Position numbers and translations under genes: made by a program. 62,855 nucleotides of DNA from Methanosarcina sp. MSH10X1 (GTDB lineage: Archaea; Halobacteriota; Methanosarcinia; Methanosarcinales; Methanosarcinaceae), in contig NZ_SCHL01000020.1 of NCBI RefSeq assembly GCF_004099695.1, forward strand, positions 1 to 62,855, read 5' to 3'. Every line of letters begins with the position of its first letter. Position 1 is the first letter of the stretch. Shown here piece by piece: positions 7,806-16,222 of the stretch. The notes beneath the pieces are model-generated. The model was given only the letters and a program-made list of their open reading frames with translations, was not told the origin of the DNA and made no database searches.

Positions 7806-7816
7806 AGTATAAAAAA
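7806..7816 (+). promoter_or_regulatory. candidate TATA box of the 37-codon mini-gene
   Basis: AGTATAAAAAAGG-type element. A start about 25 bp downstream would give a leader of about 105 nt that includes GGATA (7817-7821) able to pair with TATCC (7850-7854). The sequence GTATAACTTGGG just before it resembles the TATAACGGGG element of the array, which may be coincidence. Confidence 0.4.
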
Positions 7817-7938
7817 GGATATCTAAGGGGGTTTGGCGAAAGCGAATTCTATCCGAGGGATTAGAGAACTGAATTTGGTTAGCAGAAGCTATAAATCTAA
7901 ACGAGAAAAAATAAAATTTCACTATGGAGGGAATTACA

Positions 7939-8052
7939 ATGTTTTACTATATAAGTTATACAAAAGTCACCATACTCATACAAGTAATAAGGTTTAAGAT
8001 GATATATTTTGGCGGCCAGGGTTTTGGCGGCTTTGGAAGATTCCTCAGATGA
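7939..8052 (+). CDS. 37-residue aromatic, glycine-rich mini-protein
   Basis: ATG at 7939 follows a clear GGAGGG by seven bases. The peptide starts MFYYISYTKVTILIQVI and ends with a Gly-rich stretch, GGQGFGGFGRFLR. It sits between its own TATA-like box (about 7806) and a stem-loop with a T run (8103-8154), so it looks like a complete monocistronic unit. Like the array peptides it is rich in Phe and Tyr, but I cannot align it with them. No known family. Confidence 0.5.
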   Translation: MFYYISYTKVTILIQVIRFKMIYFGGQGFGGFGRFLR

Positions 8053-8102
8053 TATAAGTGTCAGATGTTTACCAGTCGACTACCACTTTAAATGATATAC
8101 AT

Positions 8103-8154
8103 TACAGGCTCAGACTGCATGCTCAGGCAACAGTGTGGCCTGTATGAATTTTTT
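8103..8154 (+). terminator. stem-loop with T run after the 37-codon mini-gene
   Basis: TACAGGC (8103-8109) pairs with GCCTGTA (8138-8144), followed by TGAA and six Ts (8149-8154). Placed 50 bp after the mini-ORF stop. Confidence 0.6.
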
Positions 8155-9223
8155 ACAGTGGAAATAATAGGTTTTCTTAAGCATAAATAGCTGAATTCAA
8201 ATCTTTTCTAGAAATACTACTGCAAGTATAATCGAACAAACATTACAGTTAAATCATAACAGTCCAGTCGAATAGATTTTTATCAGTTTTCCTCTTGTTC
8301 GTTATGATCAGGTAGAGGACAATGCCGACTAAGAACTGAAATACGGGAAGTTCTTGAAAATAGATCAATAAATGATAAGGAATAAAGAAGAATAAAAAAG
8401 AAGAATAACTTTTGAAGAGAGAAAAGCCTAATTTTATAAAATGATCTTTATTTGAATTTTTAGAGCTAAAGAGGATTTATATTTAGAGGTTGGTGTCAGG
8501 TAAAAGCATTCTGGCTTTTCTTCAGAATGGGACCTTTATACTTCAAGGTTAAATTTAGCTCGAGAATTAACCCGAGAGTTGAGTTTAGAGGGACCTATAT
8601 AAAGCCACTAATTTATACTTATGAACAATACACAGATAAGGCAATGTGAACATGTAAAATTCTAACAGGCTTCCTCTTTTAAGTATCCTGATACTTCCTT
8701 TCTAGCAGGAACGCGTTTAGTACAATACGTAGAGCATGAAAAGGCTTGTTTTCTTTATGTTTAAAGAACTCTTAGAACTTTACTGGAAATTTTTAATGCG
8801 GTCCAGTTCTAAAGGAAGTGAAAATAATTGTGGTGAAAATGAGTGCCTGGCTTAAATTACACAGGGATAAATATCTTCCGCATATAGCCTTTTACAAGGA
8901 TCATGCTTATTCACGCTTCAGAGGAATAAAATAGTAAAGCTTGAAGTTCCTAACCTGGAAAGAGTTGCCAGGCCTACCTGATCCTTCTAATATCCGGTTT
9001 GGAAGAGAGTAAAGCTTAAGCCCCTATAGAGAAAAATAATTCACAAAATCTAATTGTTACTCTTAGAATTCAGTTGTGTATTAACTGGAATAAACAAATG
9101 AGAAATCCTGGACTATTAGGAAAAAAAATAGAAGACCTGTACATATTTTTAATTAGGCGCCTTAAACTTTTTCTTGAATTATGAAATCAGGATTGTGAAC
9201 TCGCACTTAAAATAGGGAATAAA
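8155..9223. other. gene-poor AT-rich region, about 1.1 kb
   Basis: No ordinary gene. The only ORF with any merit is a 31-codon frame at 8839-8934 (separate entry). Short AT-rich stretches resemble promoters but face no gene. Confidence 0.5.
8839..8934 (+). CDS. possible 31-residue mini-ORF
   Basis: ATG at 8839 opens a 31-codon frame beginning MSAWLKLHRDKYLPHIAF. The nearest ribosome-binding sequence is a weak GGTG four bases upstream; an in-frame GTG farther upstream lies near GGAAG. The composition is protein-like, but nothing recognisable. It may be chance or a gene remnant. Confidence 0.2.
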   Translation: MSAWLKLHRDKYLPHIAFYKDHAYSRFRGIK

Positions 9224-9244
9224 ATTGCCTGTTTGGCAGGCAAT
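9224..9244 (-). terminator. terminator of the DrrAB-type operon
   Basis: ATTGCCTG (9224-9231) pairs perfectly with CAGGCAAT (9237-9244). Read on the minus strand the hairpin is followed by TTTTATT, 40 bp past the permease stop. Confidence 0.65.
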
Positions 9245-9283
9245 CTCATATATTAAAGGATGAAAAATGGAAAGCGAGTATGC

Positions 9284-10117
9284 TTATATGTCCACCTTAT
9301 TAAACCTCCACATAGCAGCAGATAGCATTGTAAGGGCAAAGAAAATGAGGCCCATGAAAGAAAAAGCGATATCAGCTGTAGTATAAACGTAGTGATTCCC
9401 CATTACAGAGAAATTAGTTCCTAGAGCAAAATAACGGATTCCATCTGCCAGTAGGGTTAGCGGGTTAAACATCGAGAGAAGCTTGAGGATATCAGGAAAC
9501 GACTCGATAGGATAAAGGGCGTTACTTATGAAGAAAAGGGGCATGCTAAGCAGGGTGAGGATTGATTGCATCCCTTCAGGATTTTCAATGGTAATTGCAA
9601 TAGACCCTGACAGGAAAAGGAATCCAAGAGTAAAGACTGCCACCAGTAGCATAATACCCAGGATTGCAGTAATAGTTTGGGCGAGAGTAAATCCCTCAAA
9701 GAAATCCATTCCTATAAGTTTCCCGAATCCTATTATTATGAAAGTCTGGATAAAGGCCTTAGTTACACCCGAAAGTCCAATCCCGAGAATAATATGAAAT
9801 CTGGGAACCGGACTTGCAAGAGTTTCCCTCAAGAGACTAAATTTTTTATCAAACATAAGGGTGGTGCCTCCAAACAGACTGCTGAATAACACATCCATTG
9901 CAATTATCCCTGCCCCCATATACGAAAGATAATCAACTACGGGAACACCGGCTTCGTTTGGAACAAGTGAAGTTAATTTGTCAAAACTGTCAGACATAGC
10001 AAGCCCGAAAAATGCTAGCCACATCACAGGCTGGATCAGTGAACTGAAAAGCACCGATTTAAATCTAAAGAATTTCAGCATCTCTCTCCAGTATATGGCA
10101 CGAAATTCAAAATTCAT
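9284..10117 (-). CDS. ABC-2 type transporter permease (DrrB/NodJ-like)
   Basis: 277 residues with about six hydrophobic helices and the ABC-2 membrane fold. A first helix near residues 22-42 (SSLIQPVMWLAFFGLAM) is followed by loops and helices typical of DrrB/NodJ, including the SMPLFFISNALYPIESFP segment conserved in the family. Its start codon overlaps the stop of the ATPase gene by four bases (ATGA), so the two are translationally coupled. Likely exports a hydrophobic compound, drug, lipid or glycan; the substrate is not evident. Confidence 0.93.
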   Translation of the reverse strand: MNFEFRAIYWREMLKFFRFKSVLFSSLIQPVMWLAFFGLAMSDSFDKLTSLVPNEAGVPVVDYLSYMGAGIIAMDVLFSSLFGGTTLMFDKKFSLLRETLASPVPRFHIILGIGLSGVTKAFIQTFIIIGFGKLIGMDFFEGFTLAQTITAILGIMLLVAVFTLGFLFLSGSIAITIENPEGMQSILTLLSMPLFFISNALYPIESFPDILKLLSMFNPLTLLADGIRYFALGTNFSVMGNHYVYTTADIAFSFMGLIFFALTMLSAAMWRFNKVDI

Positions 10118-11103
10118 TCCGAAACCCCCGCAGTTTCCTTTCCTTGCGGCTTTTCTTTATCATCGCCTTCCCTTAACTCATGCCCTGTGTAATGGACAAA
10201 AACATCATCCATTGAGGGTTTTTTGATATTTACGGTTGTGATATCTATCCCTTCTCCCCGGATTTTCTCCATAATTTGAGGAAGCACATGAGTAACGTCC
10301 TCTCCTATAAGGATTCTCAGGGATTTCGTATCTTCTGTTACACTTTTAACCGACCTTAGTGACCTCAAAATTTCTGCAGCGGTTTTATTATTACTGGTTT
10401 CGAGATAAATGAGGTCTTTACCAAGTGTATTCTTTAATTCATCTGAGTTTCCAGTTACGATTATTTTTCCGTGATCAATTATGCTTATTCTATCGCTCAG
10501 TTGATCCGCTTCTTCCATATAATGGGTTGTCAGAAATATGGTAGTGCCTTCTCTTTTAATCTCTCTAAGGTACTCCCACATTCTCATCCTTGTCTGGATA
10601 TCGAAACCTACGGTTGGCTCATCAAGGAAAAGGACTGCAGGTCTTGTCATCAGACCTCGTGCAAGCTCAAGCCTTCGCTTCATACCGCCGCTCAAATCTT
10701 TTGCCAGGGTATTCCTTTTACTCTCCAGATCAGTCAGTTTTAAGAGTTCGTCGATGCGTTCTTTTCTTTCTTTTTTTGGCATGGAATAAATCCTGCCGTG
10801 ATACTCAAGATTCTCAGATACGGTCATCTCATGATCAAGGCAAAGCATTTGAAAAACAATGCCTATTGATCGTCTTACGGATTTCGAGTCTTTTGCAACA
10901 TCATACCCGTTGACTCTGGCTTCTCCTTTCTGGAGTTTCTTCAATGTAGTAAGAATATTAATTACAGTACTCTTGCCCGCCCCATTTGGACCAAGAAATG
11001 AGAAAATTTCCCCCTGCTTTACAGTGAAACTGATATTGTCAACAGCTTTTAAAGAGCCATATGAATGTTCAAGATTATTTACTTCTATGACATTTCCGGT
11101 CAT
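10114..11103 (-). CDS. ABC transporter ATP-binding protein, DrrA/daunorubicin-resistance type
   Basis: 329 residues: Walker A GPNGAGKS near 39-46, signature LSGGMKRRLE, Walker B VLFLDEPTVGFD and switch TTHYMEEAD. It carries the DrrA-type C-terminal domain (DUF4162-like), including MDDVFVHYTG near residue 300. GFD instead of GLD in the D loop is common in this subfamily. The last 30 residues are highly charged. A TATA-like TAATATAAG lies about 50 bp upstream of the start. Forms an exporter with the overlapping permease. Confidence 0.95.
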   Translation of the reverse strand: MTGNVIEVNNLEHSYGSLKAVDNISFTVKQGEIFSFLGPNGAGKSTVINILTTLKKLQKGEARVNGYDVAKDSKSVRRSIGIVFQMLCLDHEMTVSENLEYHGRIYSMPKKERKERIDELLKLTDLESKRNTLAKDLSGGMKRRLELARGLMTRPAVLFLDEPTVGFDIQTRMRMWEYLREIKREGTTIFLTTHYMEEADQLSDRISIIDHGKIIVTGNSDELKNTLGKDLIYLETSNNKTAAEILRSLRSVKSVTEDTKSLRILIGEDVTHVLPQIMEKIRGEGIDITTVNIKKPSMDDVFVHYTGHELREGDDKEKPQGKETAGVSE

Positions 11104-11999
11104 TCGTAGATCAACCCCTTCCCTCTACCGTATCGGATCACTCCTATCACTTATATTAGATCCATTAAACCCATTACTAGACCCCAATCTTTAATGGGTA
11201 TGGATGTAGCAAGTAGTTTGTTGAGACTATTGAGTTTGGATAAATATCTTAATAGTTTTACACAAGTAGTTATGTCTCAGATGGTTTATATAAATAGGAA
11301 ATAAAGATTCTAAACTAATCTCTAAGAAGCTTCTTGTTTTTCGTTTAGATACTTCTAAAAAGCTAGATAGATCGTTTAATACAATCATACTTACTAAAAT
11401 ATATCCCCAATAACTTCCCCCTTTTGTTTTTTTAAAATTCCTTTCCTATCCAAGTTATATTTAAGAAAATAGAAAACATAAGAAAGATATCTTTATATTG
11501 TGGTACCTGCCTCGAAACGAGCGTTAACTAAACTAGAACCAAATATCTTTAGAAAATAATTGAAGCTTTAACTTTAATATTACTCCCACCTAAAGAAAAA
11601 GACTTCTCACTATATAAATTAATTGTCTATTTTAAGAATTGACGTCCTCTTCTACGTATAAACATCTTCTATCCCAAATTACATTCTGCCAGGTTATTTG
11701 ATTTAAATACTCCGACAATAGGTATTCCAGATACAAAGAGAATATTCTGTGCAGATCAAATTAATAATTGTATGGTTTAAATAATAAATTATATTAAATT
11801 TATAATATAATGTGTAATTAAATAGACGATATAGAGAAATTTTAATAAGTATGTTATCTTAAAAGTTAATTTTTAAGTAAATTGAACACCCCGAGCCTAT
11901 GCATGCCGGATCTCAGCATATATAGTAAGACATAGGATTCAAACTTTGGGGAAGATACATATAAATACGTTAATCGGCGATGTTATTTTGGGGGAGAGA
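11104..11999. other. AT-rich intergenic region, about 0.9 kb
   Basis: Contains the minus-strand promoter of the ABC exporter near 11150 and, to the right, very AT-rich DNA (11760-11880). No conserved ORF or RNA gene seen. The right end holds the GGGGGAGAG ribosome-binding site of the decayed Hsp20 gene. Confidence 0.5.
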
Positions 12000-12299
12000 A
12001 TGGCAGAAAACTTGCGACTTTCACCGATTGTCCGTGCATATCCTGACAATCAATTTGAGAACCTGCAAATTGAAGTGATTCTTCGGGGTAGAGAAGAAAA
12101 ATATTACCTTTAAAATTACCGAAAATGGCTTCCACATAAAAGCTACCAAAGAAAGGGTTGAGTATGCAGACAGCTACCACCGTCTGCTGCCTGGAAGACC
12201 CGGAAAAAGCGGCTGCTAATTACTCAAATGGCGTACTTAAAGTAAAAAGTACCTTATCAACAGCCTTTTGAGAAAGCCGTGGATGTAAAAATCGATTAA
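12000..12299 (+). pseudogene. Hsp20/alpha-crystallin-like gene broken by frameshifts
   Basis: ATG at 12000 after GGGGGAGAG opens MAENLRLSPIVRAYPDN and continues into a typical Hsp20 strand (LQIEVILRG), then stops early. The rest of the domain continues in other frames: EEKNITFKITENGFHIKATK, then the conserved DPEKAAANYSNGVLKVK (the family's G-x-L motif), then VPYQQPFEKAVDVKID to a stop at 12297-12299. Restoring the protein needs at least three single-base shifts. Start signal and order are intact, so this is a recent decay (or sequence errors) of a tandem partner of the next gene. Confidence 0.85.
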
Positions 12300-12348
12300 G
12301 AAAAGCAATTAGTAATTTCATGGTAAATTCTTAGGGGGAGAGAGTGCT

Positions 12349-12657
12349 ATGGACAGTGCCGTACCCAGAATATTGAAAACTCCGATACTAGCAATGTATC
12401 ACGATGACAAACGCCAGCTTCTTACTCTGGAAGTCGAACTTCCCGATGTAGAAAGTGAAAATATAACACTTATGATGCATGAAAACAGCTTTTATCTTAA
12501 AGCATTCAGTACAACCGTGGAGTATCTGGGATCTTTCTTTCTAGATGGTCCCGTAGATCCCGAAAAAGCAACAGCAGTCAACAATAAGGGAATGCTTACT
12601 ATCAGAGTCCCCTACAAAGAGCGTTTTACTTGTGCAAGATATATTCCTATCCTGTAA
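12349..12657 (+). CDS. Hsp20/alpha-crystallin-like small protein
   Basis: 102 residues; ATG at 12349 follows GGGGGAGAG. The central part reads as an alpha-crystallin domain: LTLEVELPDVESENITLMMH, NSFYLKA, then DGPVDPEKATAVNNKGMLTIRVP with the G-x-L motif. It lacks the usual longer N-terminal arm and C-terminal I-x-I tail, ending CARYIPIL. In methanosarcinas such short proteins form a divergent Hsp20 group and probably bind unfolded proteins. Adjacent to a broken paralogue. Confidence 0.8.
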   Translation: MDSAVPRILKTPILAMYHDDKRQLLTLEVELPDVESENITLMMHENSFYLKAFSTTVEYLGSFFLDGPVDPEKATAVNNKGMLTIRVPYKERFTCARYIPIL

Positions 12658-12790
12658 CGCAGTATAAGAAATAACACTCATCGGAAGAGATCTAAAAAAC
12701 TTAAGTTTATATCTTATTAATCTTTATTATATTTTATCTGAATTAATAAAGATCATTTTTATTGAGTTTTGCTTGCGTAGAGGAGACACT

Positions 12791-13000
12791 ATGAAAATAA
12801 TAAAATGCAGTGATCTGGGGTTCAAGTGTAATTTTATGGCTGCTGGCAACGAACTGGAAGAAGTTGAAAATGCTATACTTGACCATATCGAAAAACAGCA
12901 TAAAAAAGAGCTTCAGAATATGTCCGAAGATGACATTCATCATCTGAAACATCGGATATCGACCCTTCTTGGAAGAAGTTGCGGCTGTGGAGCTCTGTAA
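12791..13000 (+). CDS. DUF1059 family small protein
   Basis: 69 residues from the ATG at 12791, chosen because GAGGAG lies eight bases upstream; a TTG-started version 18 bases longer would put that ribosome-binding site inside the gene. Typical DUF1059 pattern: KCSDLGFKCNFMA, then a helix with H-x(3)-QH, ending in a Cys-rich SCGCGAL tail. Function unknown; the conserved Cys and His suggest metal binding. Confidence 0.85.
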   Translation: MKIIKCSDLGFKCNFMAAGNELEEVENAILDHIEKQHKKELQNMSEDDIHHLKHRISTLLGRSCGCGAL

Positions 13001-13221
13001 CAAATAATAAACGAATATTTATACTAACAATACTGTGAAAAACGAAGGTTATCCTGGGCCTCTAGGCAGACTTTCTTTAAGCTTTTTTGTCAATTAATTT
13101 CATTCAAGAACCTTATCAAGGATCTAACTCTGAAAGGTGGGGGATTCGGTAAATAGAAAAGGCCGGACAAAAGACAGTTTTGAATAGCTCAGAAACCCAA
13201 TAAAGAGTTTCAAAACCCCGG

Positions 13222-13704
13222 TCACGAATTCAGAATCCAGAGATAATAGTTAAGCAGCATAGCGAAGCTAACCCACAGGAGATATGGGAACAGTAAATAA
13301 GAAGCGAGTTTTGAAATTTCCCTGAATTTCAGGATTGTCAGACAGATCGCAAGCCAGAGCAAAATAATCTCGACAAAAGCATAGAAAGGTGATTTTAGCC
13401 CAAAGAAAAGAAAAGACCAGAGGGTATTAAGGCCTAACTGAACGCCGAAAATAAGCAGTGCCATTTTGACCCCTTCCTTCTGAAACCCCTTCTCCCAGAC
13501 AAGGTAAAATGAGATTCCCATTAGTGTATAGAGCGTAACCCATACAGGAAAGAAGACCCAGGATGGAGGGTTGAAAGTCGGCTTTTCCAGTAAAAGATAC
13601 CAGTTCTCAAGAGATGAAGCTGTAAATACTGAGCCTATTGCACCTGCAAGCTGGCAGAGCAAAATAGAAACCAGAAGTTTGAAAAGATTGACTCCCCGAA
13701 CCAT
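13222..13704 (-). CDS. tspO: TspO/MBR family membrane protein
   Basis: 160 residues with five hydrophobic helices and family hallmarks: the KPTFNPPSWVFFPVWVTLY segment in the first loop and helix 2, LYTLMGISFYLVW, GLNTLWSFLFFGLKSP in helix 3 to 4, and WVSFAMLLNYYLW at the end. TspO proteins bind porphyrins and other tetrapyrroles in membranes and take part in stress responses. Isolated gene, transcribed divergently from glnA. Confidence 0.93.
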   Translation of the reverse strand: MVRGVNLFKLLVSILLCQLAGAIGSVFTASSLENWYLLLEKPTFNPPSWVFFPVWVTLYTLMGISFYLVWEKGFQKEGVKMALLIFGVQLGLNTLWSFLFFGLKSPFYAFVEIILLWLAICLTILKFREISKLASYLLFPYLLWVSFAMLLNYYLWILNS

Positions 13705-13995
13705 ACAATATCATACCGGAAATTATTCTGTACTCCAACCCTTATTAATACTAGGATTCAAAAAAGCTTTAAACTTTCGCCTTTTGTTACAGATTTTATA
13801 CAAACGCCCCGTCTAAGAGAAAAACTCAAACGGGTTTAGAATTATTTCCTTTTGAGATTAGCATTAATGAGTTTTATGTACATTAAATTAGAAAATATAC
13901 TCAACAAAGTGAAATAAGGCATATGTGCGTATCAAAAATAACTTAATCTTCTCGATAGAATAACAGTTTAAAATTTTACAGCGATATGAGAAAAA

Positions 13996-14027
13996 TATAA
14001 ATATCAGAACATAGGTAAAAGACTACC
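13996..14027 (+). promoter_or_regulatory. glnA promoter with NrpR-type operator
   Basis: TATAAATAT at 13996-14004 is followed by GGTA (14014-14017), six bases, and TACC (14024-14027). GGTA-N6-TACC is the operator pattern known for the nitrogen repressor NrpR in Methanosarcina. It covers the expected transcription start, so bound repressor would block initiation under nitrogen sufficiency. Confidence 0.8.
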
Positions 14028-14054
14028 TAATGCCTGGTAAAGGGTGGAAATCAA

Positions 14055-15398
14055 ATGGTGCAGATAAAAAAGTGTACAACCAAAGAAGATGTAATAGAGG
14101 CTGTAATTGAAAGAGACGTGAAGTTTATCCGGACCCAGTTTACGGATACACTCGGCATCATTAAAAGCTGGGCAATCCCTGTCGAACAGCTGGAAGAAGC
14201 TTTCGAAAACGGGGTAATGTTTGACGGGTCTTCGATCCAGGGCTTTACAAGGATTGAAGAATCAGACATGAAACTTCTGCTTGACCCGTCCACTTTCAGG
14301 ATCCTTCCATGGAGACCTGCAACCGGCGCAGTAGCCAGGATACTTGGTGATGTGTATCTTCCTGACGGACAGCCGTTTAAAGGAGACCCCAGATACGTTC
14401 TTAAAAGCGCAATTGCAGAGGCCGAGAAAATGGGGTACTCAATGAATGTAGGTCCTGAGCTGGAATTTTTCCTCTTTAAACTTGATGCAAATGGAAATCC
14501 GACCACAGAGCTTACGGACCAGGGAGGATACTTCGATTTCGCACCTCTTGACCGTGCACAGGATGTACGCAGAGATATTGACTATGCTCTCGAACATATG
14601 GGCTTCCAGATTGAAACCTCCCATCACGAAGTCGCACCTTCCCAGCATGAGATTGATTTCAGGTTCGGGGACGTGCTCAGTACTGCAGACAATGTTGTAA
14701 CCTTTAAATATGTCGTAAAATCAATTGCGTATCACAAAGGGTATTATGCCACTTTTATGCCAAAGCCTCTCTTCGGGGTAAACGGTTCAGGGATGCACAC
14801 CAACCAATCCCTCTTCAGGGATGGCAAGAATGTGTTCTATGATCCGGACACTCCAAGCCAGCTTTCTCAGGAAGCAATGTATTACATTGGAGGCCTATTG
14901 AAGCATATCAAAGAATTTGCAGCCGTTACAAATCCGGTTGTCAACTCCTATAAGAGAATTGTACCCGGATATGAAGCACCGGTTTACATCACCTGGTCTG
15001 CAAAGAACAGAAGTTCCCTGATTCGTATTCCTGCTACCCGTGGCAATGGGACGAGAGTGGAACTGAGATGTCCGGACCCGGCCTGTAATCCATATCTTGC
15101 CTTCTCCCTGATGCTCAGAGCTGGACTTGACGGTATAAAAAACAAGATCGATCCGGGAGAGCAAACTAACGTGAACATTTTCCATCTCACGGAAAAAGAG
15201 CGAGAGGAAAGGGGTATCCATTCCTTGCCTGCAGACCTCAAAGGAGCAATTGATGAAATGAGAGGTAGCAAATTCGTAAGGGAAGTTCTCGGAGAGCATG
15301 TTTTCAGCCACTACCTCTGTGCAAAAGAGATTGAATGGGACGAATACAAAAAAATGGTACACCCCTGGGAACTTGAGAAATATCTGCATATGTTGTAA
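14055..15398 (+). CDS. glnA: glutamine synthetase, type I-alpha
   Basis: 447 residues; ATG at 14055 with GGGTGG upstream. Catalyses ATP-dependent glutamine synthesis from glutamate and ammonia. Signatures: FDGSSIQGF near residues 56-64, the GPELEFFLF metal site, the ATP site with NGSGMHTNQSLF, and NSYKRIVPGYEAPVYITWS with NRSSLIRIP. The length and the absence of the type I-beta insertion fit the GSI-alpha group, regulated by feedback and partner proteins rather than adenylylation. It is monocistronic, with an NrpR-type operator in front and a terminator behind. Confidence 0.98.
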   Translation: MVQIKKCTTKEDVIEAVIERDVKFIRTQFTDTLGIIKSWAIPVEQLEEAFENGVMFDGSSIQGFTRIEESDMKLLLDPSTFRILPWRPATGAVARILGDVYLPDGQPFKGDPRYVLKSAIAEAEKMGYSMNVGPELEFFLFKLDANGNPTTELTDQGGYFDFAPLDRAQDVRRDIDYALEHMGFQIETSHHEVAPSQHEIDFRFGDVLSTADNVVTFKYVVKSIAYHKGYYATFMPKPLFGVNGSGMHTNQSLFRDGKNVFYDPDTPSQLSQEAMYYIGGLLKHIKEFAAVTNPVVNSYKRIVPGYEAPVYITWSAKNRSSLIRIPATRGNGTRVELRCPDPACNPYLAFSLMLRAGLDGIKNKIDPGEQTNVNIFHLTEKEREERGIHSLPADLKGAIDEMRGSKFVREVLGEHVFSHYLCAKEIEWDEYKKMVHPWELEKYLHML

Positions 15399-15478
15399 GC
15401 ATATCAGATCTCATGAAACCCACATAGATTCCAGTAGATCCAGTGAGACAGAATTGAAAAAGATTCATTCACAAGATT

Positions 15479-15500
15479 CACCTCTTCCGGAGGTGTATCC
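15479..15500 (+). terminator. glnA terminator stem-loop
   Basis: CACCTC pairs with GAGGTG (15479-15495) around a five-base loop, 80 bp after the glnA stop and followed by a pyrimidine/AT stretch. Confidence 0.55.
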
Positions 15501-15884
15501 CAATTTTAATAAAACGGTCCAGTAGATTATGGAGGAATTTTCTCGTTCAACCGGCTAATTCCCCCATTCAACCGGTAAGATCCATTCACAAGAAGCTTCT
15601 CATACTTTCTTTATCGCTAAGGTCCGAAAAGAACATTAATATAAAAATGGTTTCATTATGTAAATCCACTTTTCAATAGCATTACTTTTTCTCAAAGAGA
15701 TTTACCAGCATATTATGCTGCCGGGAAATAAAACTAACATCCTTAAGATGAGAGGACTAAGAGAATTAATCTGTTAAAAAGCCAGTGACAGGAATGTAAA
15801 TGCAGAAAAAAGGAAGAAATTTGAAAATTAAAAGGTCATGCTTCTCAGTGCCTCTCAAAAACGTTTAACCAGAGAAAAGAAACA
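15501..15884. other. intergenic between glnA and the glutamate synthase operon
   Basis: Contains two similar short phrases, TTCAACCGGCTAA and TTCAACCGGTAAG, near 15545 and 15568. No ORF or RNA gene seen. Confidence 0.45.
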
Positions 15885-15916
15885 TATATATATTGTCAAA
15901 TAGGTACTAAATTACT
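15885..15916 (+). promoter_or_regulatory. glutamate synthase promoter with NrpR-like half-matched operator
   Basis: TATATATATT (15885-15894) is followed by GGTA (15903-15906), six bases, and TACT (15913-15916). This has the same geometry as the glnA site with one mismatch in the right half. If used, the leader to the first gene would be about 310 nt. Confidence 0.5.
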
Positions 15917-16222
15917 TACTTCCCTTAGTGATGACCCTCTCAATGTGTGTAAGAAATAAAACCACATCTGGGAGCGTTACTATTCACTCACAGTAATTAG
16001 ATAATTTAGATGAGACAAATTAGTCAAAATTAGAACTCATTAAATTGCGGAAACCGATAAAAATTACCTCTGAAACCCAGTTTTTCAGCTGGCAAGTTTT
16101 TTGAACTATTTCTCAAAAATGAGCCGCGGAACAATCCAGAAAGTTATTGATGAATAATCCAGGAAATTATTGATGAATACACGACGTTACGTTCATTCCT
16201 ATCCATTTCCAGAGTGATCAAA

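Noticed and set aside
7207-9223. tRNA genes searched for in the gene-poor region
   Set aside because: No GTTCRANYC T-loop with matching acceptor stem found.
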